Assembly: GCA_903823115.1 (NCBI GenBank)
Contig: CAIJRN010000055.1
Coordinates: 29,229 to 93,228, forward strand
Length of the DNA: 64,000 nt
From: an uncultured cyanobacterium
Lineage (GTDB): Bacteria > Cyanobacteriota > Cyanobacteriia > PCC-6307 > Cyanobiaceae
Reading direction: 5' to 3'
Shown here: in pieces, positions 49,177 to 57,920 of the stretch
How positions within the stretch are numbered: position 1 is the stretch's first letter
Layout: each line of letters starts with the position of its first letter
Translations under genes and position numbers: made by a program
The notes under the pieces: generated by a model
What the model saw: only the letters and a program-made list of their open reading frames with translations
Told to the model about the DNA's origin: nothing
Database searches by the model: none

Positions 49177-49922
49177 GGACACCCCGCTGGCTGCAGCGCC
49201 TCGGCAGCAGCCTGATGATCGGCGGCCAGGCCGTCAGTGCCATCGCCCGCGGCCGCATCGGCGTCACCGATCTGTTGCAGGAACTGCTGGAGGCCGGCCC
49301 CGGCAGCTTTCTGATCGTGGTGATCACCGGCTTGGCGGCCGGCACGGTGTTCAACATCCAGGTGGCTGCTGAGCTGTCCAAACAGGGGGCCAATGCGGCC
49401 ATCGGCGGCCTGCTGGCCCTGGGCCTCTCGCGCGAGATCGCGCCGCTGCTCACGGCCACGCTGCTCACCGGCAAGGTGGCCACCGCCTATGCGGCCCAGC
49501 TCGGCACGATGAAGGTGACCGAGCAGATCGACGCGATCACGATGCTGCGCACCGACCCGGTGGAATACCTGGTGGTGCCGCGGGTGCTGGCCATGGTGGT
49601 GATGTCACCGGTGCAGTGCCTGCTGTTCTTCTGGGTGGCGATCTGGTCGGGCCAGATGAGCAGCACCATCCTCTACAGCGTGCCGCCGGCGGTGTTCTGG
49701 AACTCGGTGCGCACCTGGATGGAGCCCAACGACCTGCCCTCGATGCTGGTCAAGGCCCTGGTCTTCGGCCTGCTGATCGCCGTCCTGGCCTGCGGCTGGG
49801 GCCTGACCACCCGCGGCGGTCCCAAAGAAGTGGGCACCAGCACCACCGGCGCCGTGGTGATGATCCTGGTGACCGTGGCCCTGGTGGATGTGGTGCTCAC
49901 CCAGGTGCTGTTCGGGACCTAG
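49173..49922 (+). CDS. MlaE-type ABC transporter permease
   Basis: A 249-residue permease of the MlaE/TGD1 family with 5-6 helices: FLIVVITGLAAGTVFNIQV, LSREIAPLLTATLLTGKVA, GTMKVTEQIDAITMLRTDPVEY and DVVLTQVLF. The EQIDA region contacts the ATPase. The partner ATPase and the MCE substrate protein are not in this window. Retrograde phospholipid or galactolipid transport is the family role. ATGA overlaps the symporter stop, so the two are co-translated. Confidence 0.9.
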   Translation: MRTPRWLQRLGSSLMIGGQAVSAIARGRIGVTDLLQELLEAGPGSFLIVVITGLAAGTVFNIQVAAELSKQGANAAIGGLLALGLSREIAPLLTATLLTGKVATAYAAQLGTMKVTEQIDAITMLRTDPVEYLVVPRVLAMVVMSPVQCLLFFWVAIWSGQMSSTILYSVPPAVFWNSVRTWMEPNDLPSMLVKALVFGLLIAVLACGWGLTTRGGPKEVGTSTTGAVVMILVTVALVDVVLTQVLFGT

Positions 49923-50046
49923 CGACTCAGAACCGCTCGCTGCACGAGAGCTGGAGCCGCCTTCCCGGGCGCAGCACCTGTTGATACACAGCGAGAAACG
50001 GACCGACGAAACGGGATGGGAGCATGGGAGGGCCTGGGTGCTTCCC

Positions 50047-50514
50047 ATGTCCAGCGCTGATTCCTCCGTCCAAGCCTCAGCCCAACCCCCAGCCAGCGGC
50101 ACCACCGCGTCTGAGGTCGCCCAGAACGTCAGCCTGGAGCCCCGCTACTGGGTGCCCCTGGGCGTGACGCTGCTGGGGCCCGCCTGCCTGGTGGCCTCGC
50201 CGCTGTGGAGTGGCGTGCGCTGGCTCACCCTGGCCCTGGTGCTGTTCGGCGGCTTCCTGCTGCTGCAGGCCCGCACGCTGCGGCTGGAGTTCGTCGCCGC
50301 CGATCTGGTGGTCTGGCGCGGCGAGACGGAGATCCGCCGCTTCCCCTATGCCAGCTGGATCAGCTGGACCCTGTTCTGGCCGCGATTGCCGGTGCTGTTC
50401 TATTTCCGGGAAGAGCGCAGCATTCACTTCCTGCCGGTACTGTTCGACGCCAGCACCCTGCGCCAGCAGCTGCAGAAGCGTCTGCCCCATCTGGCCTCCT
50501 CCCCGACGCCATGA
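50047..50514 (+). CDS. DUF3119 membrane protein
   Basis: 155 residues from ATG 50047. Two hydrophobic segments (WVPLGVTLLGPACLVASPLW and VRWLTLALVLFGGFLLL) are followed by a PH-like beta region (LRLEFVAADLVVWRGETEIRR, then SWISWTLFWPRLPVLFYFRE). This matches DUF3119, found in cyanobacteria and plastids. Function unknown. The stop overlaps the next gene (ATGA), a conserved DUF3119-DUF3086 pair. Confidence 0.82.
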   Translation: MSSADSSVQASAQPPASGTTASEVAQNVSLEPRYWVPLGVTLLGPACLVASPLWSGVRWLTLALVLFGGFLLLQARTLRLEFVAADLVVWRGETEIRRFPYASWISWTLFWPRLPVLFYFREERSIHFLPVLFDASTLRQQLQKRLPHLASSPTP

Positions 50515-51524
50515 CCGATCAGCCAACCGGCCCCGCTCCGGCAGAGCACGCGCAGCCGGGATCTCCGGATCCGGGCTCCCAGGAGCCGCTCCAGCCCCCT
50601 GCGGAGTCCGCCGGCGTGTCGGAGGCAGCTGCCCTGGATTCCCTTGCCGCGGCCTCTCCAGACGCCACCCAGGAGGCGCTGTTGCAGCTGGCCCTGCGGG
50701 AGCTCCAGCAACGGCGCCAAGCCCTGGAGCAGGAGATCGGCGGCCTGGAGCAGCGCCGTGATCAGATCCAGAAGCAGATCGCCAGCAGCTTCAGCGGCCA
50801 GTCCGATGGCATCGCCCGCCGCGTCAAGGGCTTCCAGGACTACCTGGTGGGGGCGCTGCAGGATCTGGTGGTGTCGGCCGAGCAGATCGAGCTGGTGGCC
50901 CAGCCGGTGCTGGTGCAGCCATCGCCCCTGGATCGGCAGACGGCCATCAGCGCCCCAGAAGCCCCGCCGCCGGTCGCCGCCGGCCTGTTCAGCCAGGACG
51001 AGGCCCTGATCCGCACGCTGTTGAAGGCCTATGGCGGCCAACCGGATTTCTACGCTGACCCCTGGAAACTGCGGCGCACCCTCGAGCCCGCCGGGGCCGC
51101 CCTGCTCGACGACTGGTTTCTGGGCCAGGGCGGCCGCGGCGCCCAGCCCAGCAGCGGCAGCCGCAATCGCAACGTGCTGATCGCCGCCGCGGCCATCGCC
51201 ATCCTCGGGGAGCTCTATGGCGATCGCTTCCAGACCCTGGTGCTGGCCGGCCAGCCGGAGCGGCTGGGGGAATGGCGCCGCGGCCTGCAGGATTGCCTCG
51301 GTCTCAGCCGCGACGACTTCGGTCCCAGCAGCGGCATCGTGTTGTTCGAGCGCTCCGAGGCCGTGATCGAGCGGGCCGATCGGCTCGAGGAACGGGGCGA
51401 GTTGCCGTTCATCGTCATCGATGCCGCCGAGCGGGTGGTGGACATCCCCCTGCTGCAGTTCCCCCTCTGGCTGGCCTTCGCCGCCGGCCCCGACGAAATC
51501 GTGCTCGACGAGGATCTCTACTGA
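50511..51524 (+). CDS. DUF3086 protein
   Basis: 337 residues. A disordered N-terminus is followed by a coiled coil (ALRELQQRRQALEQEIGGL, then RDQIQKQIASSF). The family core begins at FQDYLVGALQDLVVSAEQIE and includes FYADPWKLRRTLEP, VLIAAAAIAILGELYGDRFQ and FIVIDAAERVVDIPLLQFPLW. Restricted to cyanobacteria; function unknown. It overlaps the DUF3119 stop and sits before plsY. Confidence 0.85.
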   Translation: MTDQPTGPAPAEHAQPGSPDPGSQEPLQPPAESAGVSEAAALDSLAAASPDATQEALLQLALRELQQRRQALEQEIGGLEQRRDQIQKQIASSFSGQSDGIARRVKGFQDYLVGALQDLVVSAEQIELVAQPVLVQPSPLDRQTAISAPEAPPPVAAGLFSQDEALIRTLLKAYGGQPDFYADPWKLRRTLEPAGAALLDDWFLGQGGRGAQPSSGSRNRNVLIAAAAIAILGELYGDRFQTLVLAGQPERLGEWRRGLQDCLGLSRDDFGPSSGIVLFERSEAVIERADRLEERGELPFIVIDAAERVVDIPLLQFPLWLAFAAGPDEIVLDEDLY

Positions 51525-51659
51525 GGCCGGCATCAGCTCCGGGCCGGGCGACAAGCCGTGCGCCCGTGGCCTCGACGTCAGCCCAACCAACCGCTTGCCA
51601 GCCCCGACCCAGGGCCGCCTTACCCCTCCCTCTTCCCCACGCCAGCTCCCCACCTGCCC

Positions 51660-52328
51660 ATGCTGCTGAATCTCTTCGTGCTGGTGGCCGGCTATCTGCT
51701 CGGCTCGATCCCCACGGGCTGGCTGGCGGGCCGCTGGCTGGCCGGCATCGACATCCGCCAACAGGGCTCGGGCTCCACCGGGGCCACCAACGTGCTGCGG
51801 GTGCTGGGCAAGGGGCCGGCCCTGGCGGTGTTCGTGGTGGATGTGCTCAAGGGCAGCCTGGCGGTGCTGCTGGCCAAGGCCCTGCTGCAACCGCTCGGCT
51901 TTGACGCCGGCAGCGACTGGTGGGTGGTGGCCGCCGGCCTGGCGGCCCTGGCGGGTCACATCTGGCCGCTGTGGCTGGGCTGGAAAGGCGGCAAAGCAGT
52001 GGCCACGGGCCTGGGCATGCTGCTGGGTCTGACCTGGCCTGTGGGCCTGGCCTGTTTCGGCATCTTCCTGGCGGCGCTGACCTTCAGCCGCATCGTTTCG
52101 CTCTCCAGCGTGGTGGCGGCCCTGGCCCTGCCGGCACTGATGCTCGCCTGGTTCGGCAGCGGCGGCCTGCGGCCGGCCTACCTGCTGCTGGCGGTGCTCA
52201 CCACGGTGCTGGTGATCTGGCGCCATCGCAGCAATCTGCAGCGGCTGCTGGCCGGCCAGGAGCCCCGCCTGGGGGCTGCCAACAAAGCTGACGCCGGCAA
52301 GGAGCCGAAGCCCCCAGCCGCGGCCTAA
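51660..52328 (+). CDS. plsY: Glycerol-3-phosphate acyltransferase PlsY
   Basis: Integral membrane acyltransferase that uses acyl-phosphate to make lysophosphatidic acid. It has 222 residues, from ATG 51660. Conserved loops are SIPTGWLAGR, GSGSTGATNVLR and GHIWPLWLGWKGGKAVATGLG. The C-terminus is a short charged extension. The stop (TAA 52326-52328) overlaps the proC stop on the other strand. The X in PlsXY is elsewhere. Confidence 0.95.
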   Translation: MLLNLFVLVAGYLLGSIPTGWLAGRWLAGIDIRQQGSGSTGATNVLRVLGKGPALAVFVVDVLKGSLAVLLAKALLQPLGFDAGSDWWVVAAGLAALAGHIWPLWLGWKGGKAVATGLGMLLGLTWPVGLACFGIFLAALTFSRIVSLSSVVAALALPALMLAWFGSGGLRPAYLLLAVLTTVLVIWRHRSNLQRLLAGQEPRLGAANKADAGKEPKPPAAA

Positions 52329-53176
52329 GCCAGTTCCCGGCTGCGATTGGCGGCGGCCAGCACGGCTTCGATCAGGCCAGAACGCAGGCCGGCCCGCTCC
52401 AGTTCCCGCAGCCCGGCGATCGTGGTCCCGGCCGGGCTGGTGACCATGTCCTTGAGCTGGCCGGGATGGAGTTCCCGCTCATGCAGCAGGGCGGCTGTAC
52501 CCGCCAGGGTGCGATGGGCCAGGTGCTGGGCCAGCTGCCTGGGCAAACCAGCAGCCACGGCACCATCGGCCATGGCCTCCGCCACCAGGGCCACGAAGGC
52601 CGGCCCGGAGGAGGTGAGCGCCAGAAAGGCATCCAGCTGGACTTCAGGCAGCACCAGCACCTCGCCCACCTGGGCGAACAGCAGCCGCACCCACTCCTGC
52701 TGCTCGGCACTGATGCCCTGCCCCCAGGCCAGGCCGGTGAGCCCCGCTCGCACCAGGCAAGGAGTATTGGGCACGGCCCGCACAATCCTGCAGCTGGGGA
52801 ACAGGCGCTGCAGCCGAGCCAGAGTCACACCGGCCAACACCGAGATCAGCAGCCGCGGGCTGGGGCCCTCAGCAGCGGCTCCCAGGGCCTGGACGACGCC
52901 CTCGAGTTGCTGGGGCTTGACGGCCAGCAGCACCACCGGCGCCTGCCAGGCCTGCAGGGGGTCCGTGCTGACCGGCAGCTGATGGGCCTGGCGAAGCCGG
53001 TCGGCCGAGGCTTCGCTGGCCACCACGGCACGCAGACGCTGCCGATCCATCAACCCGGCTTCGATCAGGGGAAAGACCAGGGCCTGGGCCATGCGACCCA
53101 GACCGATGACACCGACATCGGCAAGGCTGACAGCCGTGCCGCTGACAGCCGTGCCGCCGGCATCGTCAGGGGGCAT
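52325..53176 (-). CDS. proC: Pyrroline-5-carboxylate reductase
   Basis: Last step of proline synthesis, NAD(P)H-dependent. From ATG 53176 it has 283 residues; ATG 53203 would overlap sepF by 14 bp. The Rossmann motif is VGVIGLGRMAQALV, then VVLLAVKPQQL, RIVRAVPNTPCLV, FLALTSSGPAF and the end TSPAGTTIAGLRELE. It follows sepF in the same direction, a frequent cyanobacterial arrangement. Confidence 0.93.
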   Translation of the reverse strand: MPPDDAGGTAVSGTAVSLADVGVIGLGRMAQALVFPLIEAGLMDRQRLRAVVASEASADRLRQAHQLPVSTDPLQAWQAPVVLLAVKPQQLEGVVQALGAAAEGPSPRLLISVLAGVTLARLQRLFPSCRIVRAVPNTPCLVRAGLTGLAWGQGISAEQQEWVRLLFAQVGEVLVLPEVQLDAFLALTSSGPAFVALVAEAMADGAVAAGLPRQLAQHLAHRTLAGTAALLHERELHPGQLKDMVTSPAGTTIAGLRELERAGLRSGLIEAVLAAANRSRELA

Positions 53177-53189
53177 GGTGCTCTGGTCG

Positions 53190-53765
53190 TCAGACCAGAT
53201 CATCCTTACGGCCCCAGGCGGGACTCGGGGCGGCGTCCTGGGGCTCGGAGCTAATGCGGCTGGCGGTGACCGTCGGGGAGGCGGCCTCCTCGCCACCGGC
53301 GGTGGTGACCGTGACACAGCTGGGAGCGAACAGGAAGATGCTCTCGCCCACCCGCTCCTGATGACCGTCGATGGCGAAAGTGCCACCGGCCACGAAATCA
53401 ACCGCCCGCTGGGCCTGGTCGGGCTCCATCATCGTCAGGTTGAGGATCACCGTCTTGCGCTCCCGCAGGGCCTGGATGGCACGGGGCATTTCATCGAAGC
53501 TGCGCGGCTCCATCAGGCAGACCTCCACCGCCGAGGTGGAGATGCCCGGCATACCGATGACATTGGTGCCCGCAAAGGGATCATCCATGCCGAAGGGCTC
53601 GCTCAGGGCCAGGGCACTGCTGCTGCCGCTGCTGCTGCCGAAGCTGCGACTGCTGGGGGCTGGCTCGCCCACTTCGCCGGGGTCATAGTCGAGCTCGTCG
53701 TCGTATTCGCCATCGAGATAGTCATCTCCGGAGACGACGGCACGCAGACGGGAAAACAACGACAC
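53190..53765 (-). CDS. sepF: Cell division protein SepF (Cdv2/Ylmf)
   Basis: FtsZ-binding protein that tethers and shapes the Z ring. 191 residues with an N-terminal membrane-targeting helix ([19 protein letters not shown]), a Ser/Gly-rich linker and the SepF core ([20 protein letters not shown], then [21 protein letters not shown] and [19 protein letters not shown]). The region after about residue 150 is variable. Located between pipY and proC. Confidence 0.93.
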   Translation of the reverse strand: MSLFSRLRAVVSGDDYLDGEYDDELDYDPGEVGEPAPSSRSFGSSSGSSSALALSEPFGMDDPFAGTNVIGMPGISTSAVEVCLMEPRSFDEMPRAIQALRERKTVILNLTMMEPDQAQRAVDFVAGGTFAIDGHQERVGESIFLFAPSCVTVTTAGGEEAASPTVTASRISSEPQDAAPSPAWGRKDDLV

Positions 53766-53826
53766 GAATAGCCTCTGGATGGAGCTTCAGACCTGAATAG
53801 CGTCCCACGCGAACGGTGGCAAGCTC

Positions 53827-54519
53827 TCAGCCGTTGTTCGTCGGCGTTTCCGGCCCGGGGGGGGCACCAGTCCCCGGCCGCACTCCGAACAGTGTGGTGC
53901 CGAGCCTCACCCAGGTGCTGCCGGCGGCCACGGCCTCGGGCCAGTCGCCACTCATGCCCATCGACAGCTGCTCCAGGCCATGCTCGGCCGCCAGAGCAGC
54001 GCAGTCCTGAAACAGGCTGCGGCGCTCCTGGGGCGTCAGGTCCCGGGGGGCCATCGTCATCAGCCCCACGGGTCGCAGCGGCGCCAGGCCAGCCAACTCA
54101 GACCAGGCCTGGCGGAACTCGGCGGCACTGAAGCCGGTCTTGGTGGGATCGGGGCGCAGCTTCAGCTGAAACAGGACCGCCGGCGCCAACCCTTCCTCCG
54201 CGGCAATCCGCTGCAGGCGCCTGGCCAGTTCGAGGCTGTCGACGGAGTGGATGCTGCCGAAATGGCGCAGAACCCCCCGGGCTTTGTTGGCCTGCAGCCG
54301 ACCGATGAAATGCCAGTCGAGGGGCTCGAGATCGGCGAGCTGCTCCTGCTTGGCCTGGGCCTCCTGCAGGCGGCTCTCGCCGAAACTGCGCTGTCCCAGG
54401 GCCACCAGCTCGCGGATGGCCGCCGCATCCTGACCCTTGCTCACGGCCAGCAGGCGGGTGGTGGGGGGCAGCAAGGCGCCCAGTTCAGCCAGACGGGCGG
54501 CCAGGGCCCCACTGTCCAT
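53827..54519 (-). CDS. pipY: PipY / YggS-family PLP-binding protein
   Basis: A 230-residue PLP homeostasis protein (PLPBP). Family features are LLAVSKGQDAAAIREL with the PLP lysine, FGESRLQEAQAK, DWHFIGRLQANKARGVLRHF, SIHSVDS and the end LSMGMSGDWPEAVAAGSTWVR. It shares its boundary with pipX (54519), as in the Synechococcus elongatus pipX-pipY operon, hence the symbol. Confidence 0.93.
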   Translation of the reverse strand: MDSGALAARLAELGALLPPTTRLLAVSKGQDAAAIRELVALGQRSFGESRLQEAQAKQEQLADLEPLDWHFIGRLQANKARGVLRHFGSIHSVDSLELARRLQRIAAEEGLAPAVLFQLKLRPDPTKTGFSAAEFRQAWSELAGLAPLRPVGLMTMAPRDLTPQERRSLFQDCAALAAEHGLEQLSMGMSGDWPEAVAAGSTWVRLGTTLFGVRPGTGAPPGPETPTNNG

Positions 54520-54818
54520 CAGATGAAGGTCTGGTCGAAGAGCTGACGCCAGCGAGCCAGCTCCTGGGTGCCTTCACGGCGGGCACGGACCAGATTCTGT
54601 TCGGCGAAATGGCGAGCATCCATCAAGGGAATCACCTCGAACATGGCGCCGCGTTTCTGCAGCGTGACCAGAAAGAAGATCCGCTGGGCATAGAGGGTGG
54701 CGAACAGATCCTTGCTCTCCGCGACGGGGGCGACCCGATAGAGCATCCCGAAGGTCGGGTGATTCAGGTAGCGCTCGGAACTCACATCGCCAGACAAACT
54801 GGCCCTATTCAACCCCAC
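54519..54818 (-). CDS. pipX: PipX, PII-interacting NtcA coactivator
   Basis: A 99-residue protein with a Tudor-like domain (SSERYLNHPTFGMLYRVA, then LFATLYAQRIFFLVTLQKRG) and two C-terminal helices (RHFAEQNLVRARREGTQELARWRQL). PipX binds the PII protein when 2-oxoglutarate is low and NtcA when it is high, linking carbon and nitrogen status to transcription. The first 14 residues (MGLNRASLSGDVSS) are a species-specific extension. Found only in cyanobacteria. It overlaps pipY by one base. Confidence 0.93.
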   Translation of the reverse strand: MGLNRASLSGDVSSERYLNHPTFGMLYRVAPVAESKDLFATLYAQRIFFLVTLQKRGAMFEVIPLMDARHFAEQNLVRARREGTQELARWRQLFDQTFI

Positions 54819-54947
54819 CGTGCTCTTCAGGCCCCCAGGCCTGCTGAGCGGAGCCGGGCAGGGTTGCTGCTTCTGGACGGCGGATCCGGTTCAGGCCGTG
54901 ATTCGGACGCGGCTGCCGCTCCAAGGGGATCGACGGGACGAGCGCGT

Positions 54948-55895
54948 CTAGACAGCGCCGATCCGGAGCCGCAGGCCCACCAGCACGATCAGGGCCGCAG
55001 TCGCCAGCAGGCTGGGCCAGGTCGCGATCGGGCCGCCCTGGTGCAGGCTCTCCGGCGCCAACCAGCGGCCGCCGCGAGCCATCAGGGCTTCCGCCCCCTG
55101 TTCCGAGCGCAGCAGCACATTCGCCAGCAGGCGCTCGCCCACGGCCAGGGCCAGGCCCAGGCCCGTCTTCCAGCCCAGGGCCTTGAGATTGACGGCACGG
55201 GTGGCCAGGGAGCGCAGCAGGTTCTGGAACTCCTCCTGGACCAGCGGCAGGAAGCGCAGGGACAGCAGCAGGGTGAAGCCGAGCCGCTCCACCGGCAGCC
55301 CCAGCCGGCCCAGGGGGATCAGCCACCAGTCGATCGCCCAGACCAGGGCCTCGGGGGAGGTGCTCAGCAGCAGCAGATTGGCACTGTGAATGAGGGTGAA
55401 CAACACCGTCGCGCTGTTGAGGCCCAGCTGGGCCGACTTTCGGGTCACCACCAGGGGGCCCAGGGGCAGGGGACCGAGCTGCAACGGCCCCCAGTGCACC
55501 AGCTCCCAGGAGAGGCCAAGGCGCTCGGGCGCAGGGCCTCCAGGCTGCTGTGGCGGGGCGAGACGCAGCTCGCCGGGGGGCCGCTGCAGGCTGGCAGGGC
55601 TGCTGTCACCAGCCGGCAAGGTGGAGGAGAGCAAACCCACCAGCACCGCCAGGGCCAGCCACACCAGCACACTTCGCCCCCAGAGGCGCAACGGCAGACC
55701 GCTGGCCACGGTGATCAGCAACAGCAGACCCACCAGCGAGACACGCCAGATCGGTCCCGCCAGGATCGGCGTCACCAGGAAGGCCAGGGTCCAGGCCAGC
55801 TTGAGACGGGGATCGAGCCGCTGCAGCCAGCTGGCCGGCCCGCTGTCACTGGTGTCGACGTACTGACCGATCGGCAGCTGGCGCAGCCAGTCCAT
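54948..55895 (-). CDS. EcfT/CbiQ-type energy-coupling factor transmembrane protein
   Basis: 315 residues, with a conserved start (PIGQYVDTSDSGPASWLQRLDPRLKLAWTL) and 5-6 helices. The coupling helices near the C-terminus contain RSLATRAVNLKALGW and SEQGAEALMARGGRW, the AR(G/D)-type motifs that contact EcfA ATPases. No ATPase or S component lies near. Vitamin or metal specificity is unknown. It lies between der and pipX on the same strand; the gap to pipX is 129 bp. Confidence 0.9.
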   Translation of the reverse strand: MDWLRQLPIGQYVDTSDSGPASWLQRLDPRLKLAWTLAFLVTPILAGPIWRVSLVGLLLLITVASGLPLRLWGRSVLVWLALAVLVGLLSSTLPAGDSSPASLQRPPGELRLAPPQQPGGPAPERLGLSWELVHWGPLQLGPLPLGPLVVTRKSAQLGLNSATVLFTLIHSANLLLLSTSPEALVWAIDWWLIPLGRLGLPVERLGFTLLLSLRFLPLVQEEFQNLLRSLATRAVNLKALGWKTGLGLALAVGERLLANVLLRSEQGAEALMARGGRWLAPESLHQGGPIATWPSLLATAALIVLVGLRLRIGAV

Positions 55896-55919
55896 CAGCG
55901 GCTCTCCCGGGCCATGGCC

Positions 55920-57284
55920 TCAGTGACTGCGGGACTGGGAACGGGCCAGCTCCTTCTCGGCGTCGCGCTGCTGCTTGCCGCGCCAGAACAGACGCAGGGG
56001 CGAGCCTTCAAAGCCCAGCCCCTCGCGGATCTGGCGCTCCACATAGCGCCGGTAGGTTTCACCGAACAACTTGGGATCATTGACGAACAAGGTGAAGCTG
56101 GGCGGCCGCGTGGCCACCTGGGTGCCGTAGTAGATGCGCCCCTGGCGCCCGCCGCGGGTGGTGGGCGGCGAGCGCCAGCGCAGGGCCTCCTCCAGCACCT
56201 CATTCACCACCGAGGTGGTGACGCGGCGGCGATGCTGCTCCACGGCCAGCTTGGCCAGGGGGAAGATCGCCGTGACGCGCTGGCCGGAGAGGGCCGAGGT
56301 GAACAGCATCGCCGCCCAGTCGAGGAAGTAGAGCTTGGCCCGCAGCTCCTTCTCCATCGCCGAGAGGGTGTGGCTGTCCTTCTCGATCGCATCCCACTTG
56401 TTGACCACCACCACACAGGCGCGGCCCTCCTCCTCGATGCGACCGGCCAGGCGTTGATCCTGCTCGGTGACGCCATCGAGGGCATCAATCACCAGCACGC
56501 AGACATCACTGCGCTCGATCGCCTTGAAGCTGCGGGTGATGCCGAAGTACTCCGGGCCGTAATCCACACTGCGGCGGCGGCGGATACCGGCGGTGTCCAG
56601 AAGTTTCCAGGTGTGGCCCTCGCGCTCGATCGTGGTGTCGATCGTGTCGCGGGTGGTGCCGCGGATCGGGCTGACAATCGCCCGGTTCTCGCCGCAGATG
56701 GCATTGAGCAGGCTCGATTTGCCCACGTTGGGCCGGCCGATGATCGCCAGCTGGATCGGCGCCTCCACCTCCACCTCCGGGGTGGCCGGCAGGAAGCTGA
56801 TCACCTTGTCGAGCAGTTCGCCGGTGCCGGCGCCGTGGATGGCCGAAATCGGCAATGGCTCACCCAGCCCCAGGGTCCAGAAGTCGGCGGCCATGGCCAG
56901 ACCCTGGTCCGGCGATTCGCACTTGTTCACCGCCAGCAGCACCGGCACGCCCTGGCCACGCAGCCATTCGGCGATCGAGGCGTCGGCGGCGGTATACCCC
57001 TGCTGGCCATCGACGATCACCACCGCCACGGCCGCCTCGGCCAGGGCCAGATTGGTCTGCTCGCGGATCTCCGGCAGGAACTCGCTGTCGTCGTCGAACA
57101 CCAGGCCACCGGTGTCCACCACCCGGAAGCTGCGATCGCCCCAGTAGCCCTCCTGGTAGGTGCGGTCCCGGGTGACCCCGGGTTGGTCGTGCACGATCGC
57201 CTCACGGCTGCGGCACAGACGATTGACCAACGTGGACTTGCCCACGTTGGGGCGACCGATAATCGCAACGACAGGTAGCGCCAA
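55920..57284 (-). CDS. der: Ribosome biogenesis GTPase Der (EngA)
   Basis: A tandem GTPase for 50S assembly, 454 residues. The first G domain has [14 protein letters not shown] and DTGGLVFDD with NKCE; the second has [28 protein letters not shown] and NKWD. A KH-like C-terminal domain ends with [17 protein letters not shown]. It heads the minus-strand run der, ecfT, pipX, pipY, sepF and proC. Confidence 0.97.
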   Translation of the reverse strand: MALPVVAIIGRPNVGKSTLVNRLCRSREAIVHDQPGVTRDRTYQEGYWGDRSFRVVDTGGLVFDDDSEFLPEIREQTNLALAEAAVAVVIVDGQQGYTAADASIAEWLRGQGVPVLLAVNKCESPDQGLAMAADFWTLGLGEPLPISAIHGAGTGELLDKVISFLPATPEVEVEAPIQLAIIGRPNVGKSSLLNAICGENRAIVSPIRGTTRDTIDTTIEREGHTWKLLDTAGIRRRRSVDYGPEYFGITRSFKAIERSDVCVLVIDALDGVTEQDQRLAGRIEEEGRACVVVVNKWDAIEKDSHTLSAMEKELRAKLYFLDWAAMLFTSALSGQRVTAIFPLAKLAVEQHRRRVTTSVVNEVLEEALRWRSPPTTRGGRQGRIYYGTQVATRPPSFTLFVNDPKLFGETYRRYVERQIREGLGFEGSPLRLFWRGKQQRDAEKELARSQSRSH

Positions 57285-57339
57285 AACGCTTTATTCCTTC
57301 TACGTAACACCTCGTAAGACCCTACCGCTTGGTGGCGAC

Positions 57340-57879
57340 TCAGCCCACCGGCAGATCCCCCGGATGACCGGCCACCGGATCGGCGGGAGCTTCGAGCAGA
57401 GATGGCAGCGGTCCGGCTGCGGCCAGGGGCTCAGCGCGGCCGGCCAAGTGGGCCAGCAGCCAGCTCACCGCCGTGGCCCGGCGGGTGCGGCGCGGGTAGA
57501 GCTCAGCGATGGTGTAGCCGGCGAAGCCCAGCTGCTGCTTGAGCAGCTGCTTGTGTTGCTTCGGGATCGAGCGGGTCAGGGCGACGCTGGCGGGCCGCTC
57601 GGCGATCAGCTGGGGTGCGAGCGGGAAGGACTCCCGCCAGGACGCCTCCGTCGCCGGGCCCGCGCTCCAGGTGCCGCAGCCATCGGGCTCGTATCCCAGG
57701 CGCGGCCAGATCAGTTCACACACGAAGCGATCGCTGGTGCGGTCGGCCAGCACCGCCTCCAGCAGCGCCCGGCTCAGGGGGAAGGGAACGGCGGCTGGGG
57801 CGGCTTCCACGGGAGCTCGGGCCTGGGAGTGGGGCCATCGTGGCCCATCCGGCGGGGGCCCTGGCCGCTGCGAGCCCAC
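57340..57879 (-). CDS. DUF1823 protein
   Basis: The frame begins at GTG 57879 (179 residues); GTG 57810 would give 156, which fits the family better. The core LLEAVLADRTSDRFVCELIW, RPASVALTRSIPKQHKQLLK, QLGFAGYTIAELYPRRTRRAT and AVSWLLAHL matches DUF1823, found in cyanobacteria and plants. Basic C-terminal half; function unknown. It diverges from dusB. Confidence 0.82.
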   Translation of the reverse strand: MGSQRPGPPPDGPRWPHSQARAPVEAAPAAVPFPLSRALLEAVLADRTSDRFVCELIWPRLGYEPDGCGTWSAGPATEASWRESFPLAPQLIAERPASVALTRSIPKQHKQLLKQQLGFAGYTIAELYPRRTRRATAVSWLLAHLAGRAEPLAAAGPLPSLLEAPADPVAGHPGDLPVG

Positions 57880-57920
57880 AGACCCTGGCCCTGGGACAGC
57901 GGGACCGAGAATGGCAACCC

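Noticed and set aside
54609..57278. 889-codon open frame on the plus strand
   Set aside because: Antisense to pipX, ecfT and der; Gln/Ala/His-rich with no family, typical of a high-GC shadow.
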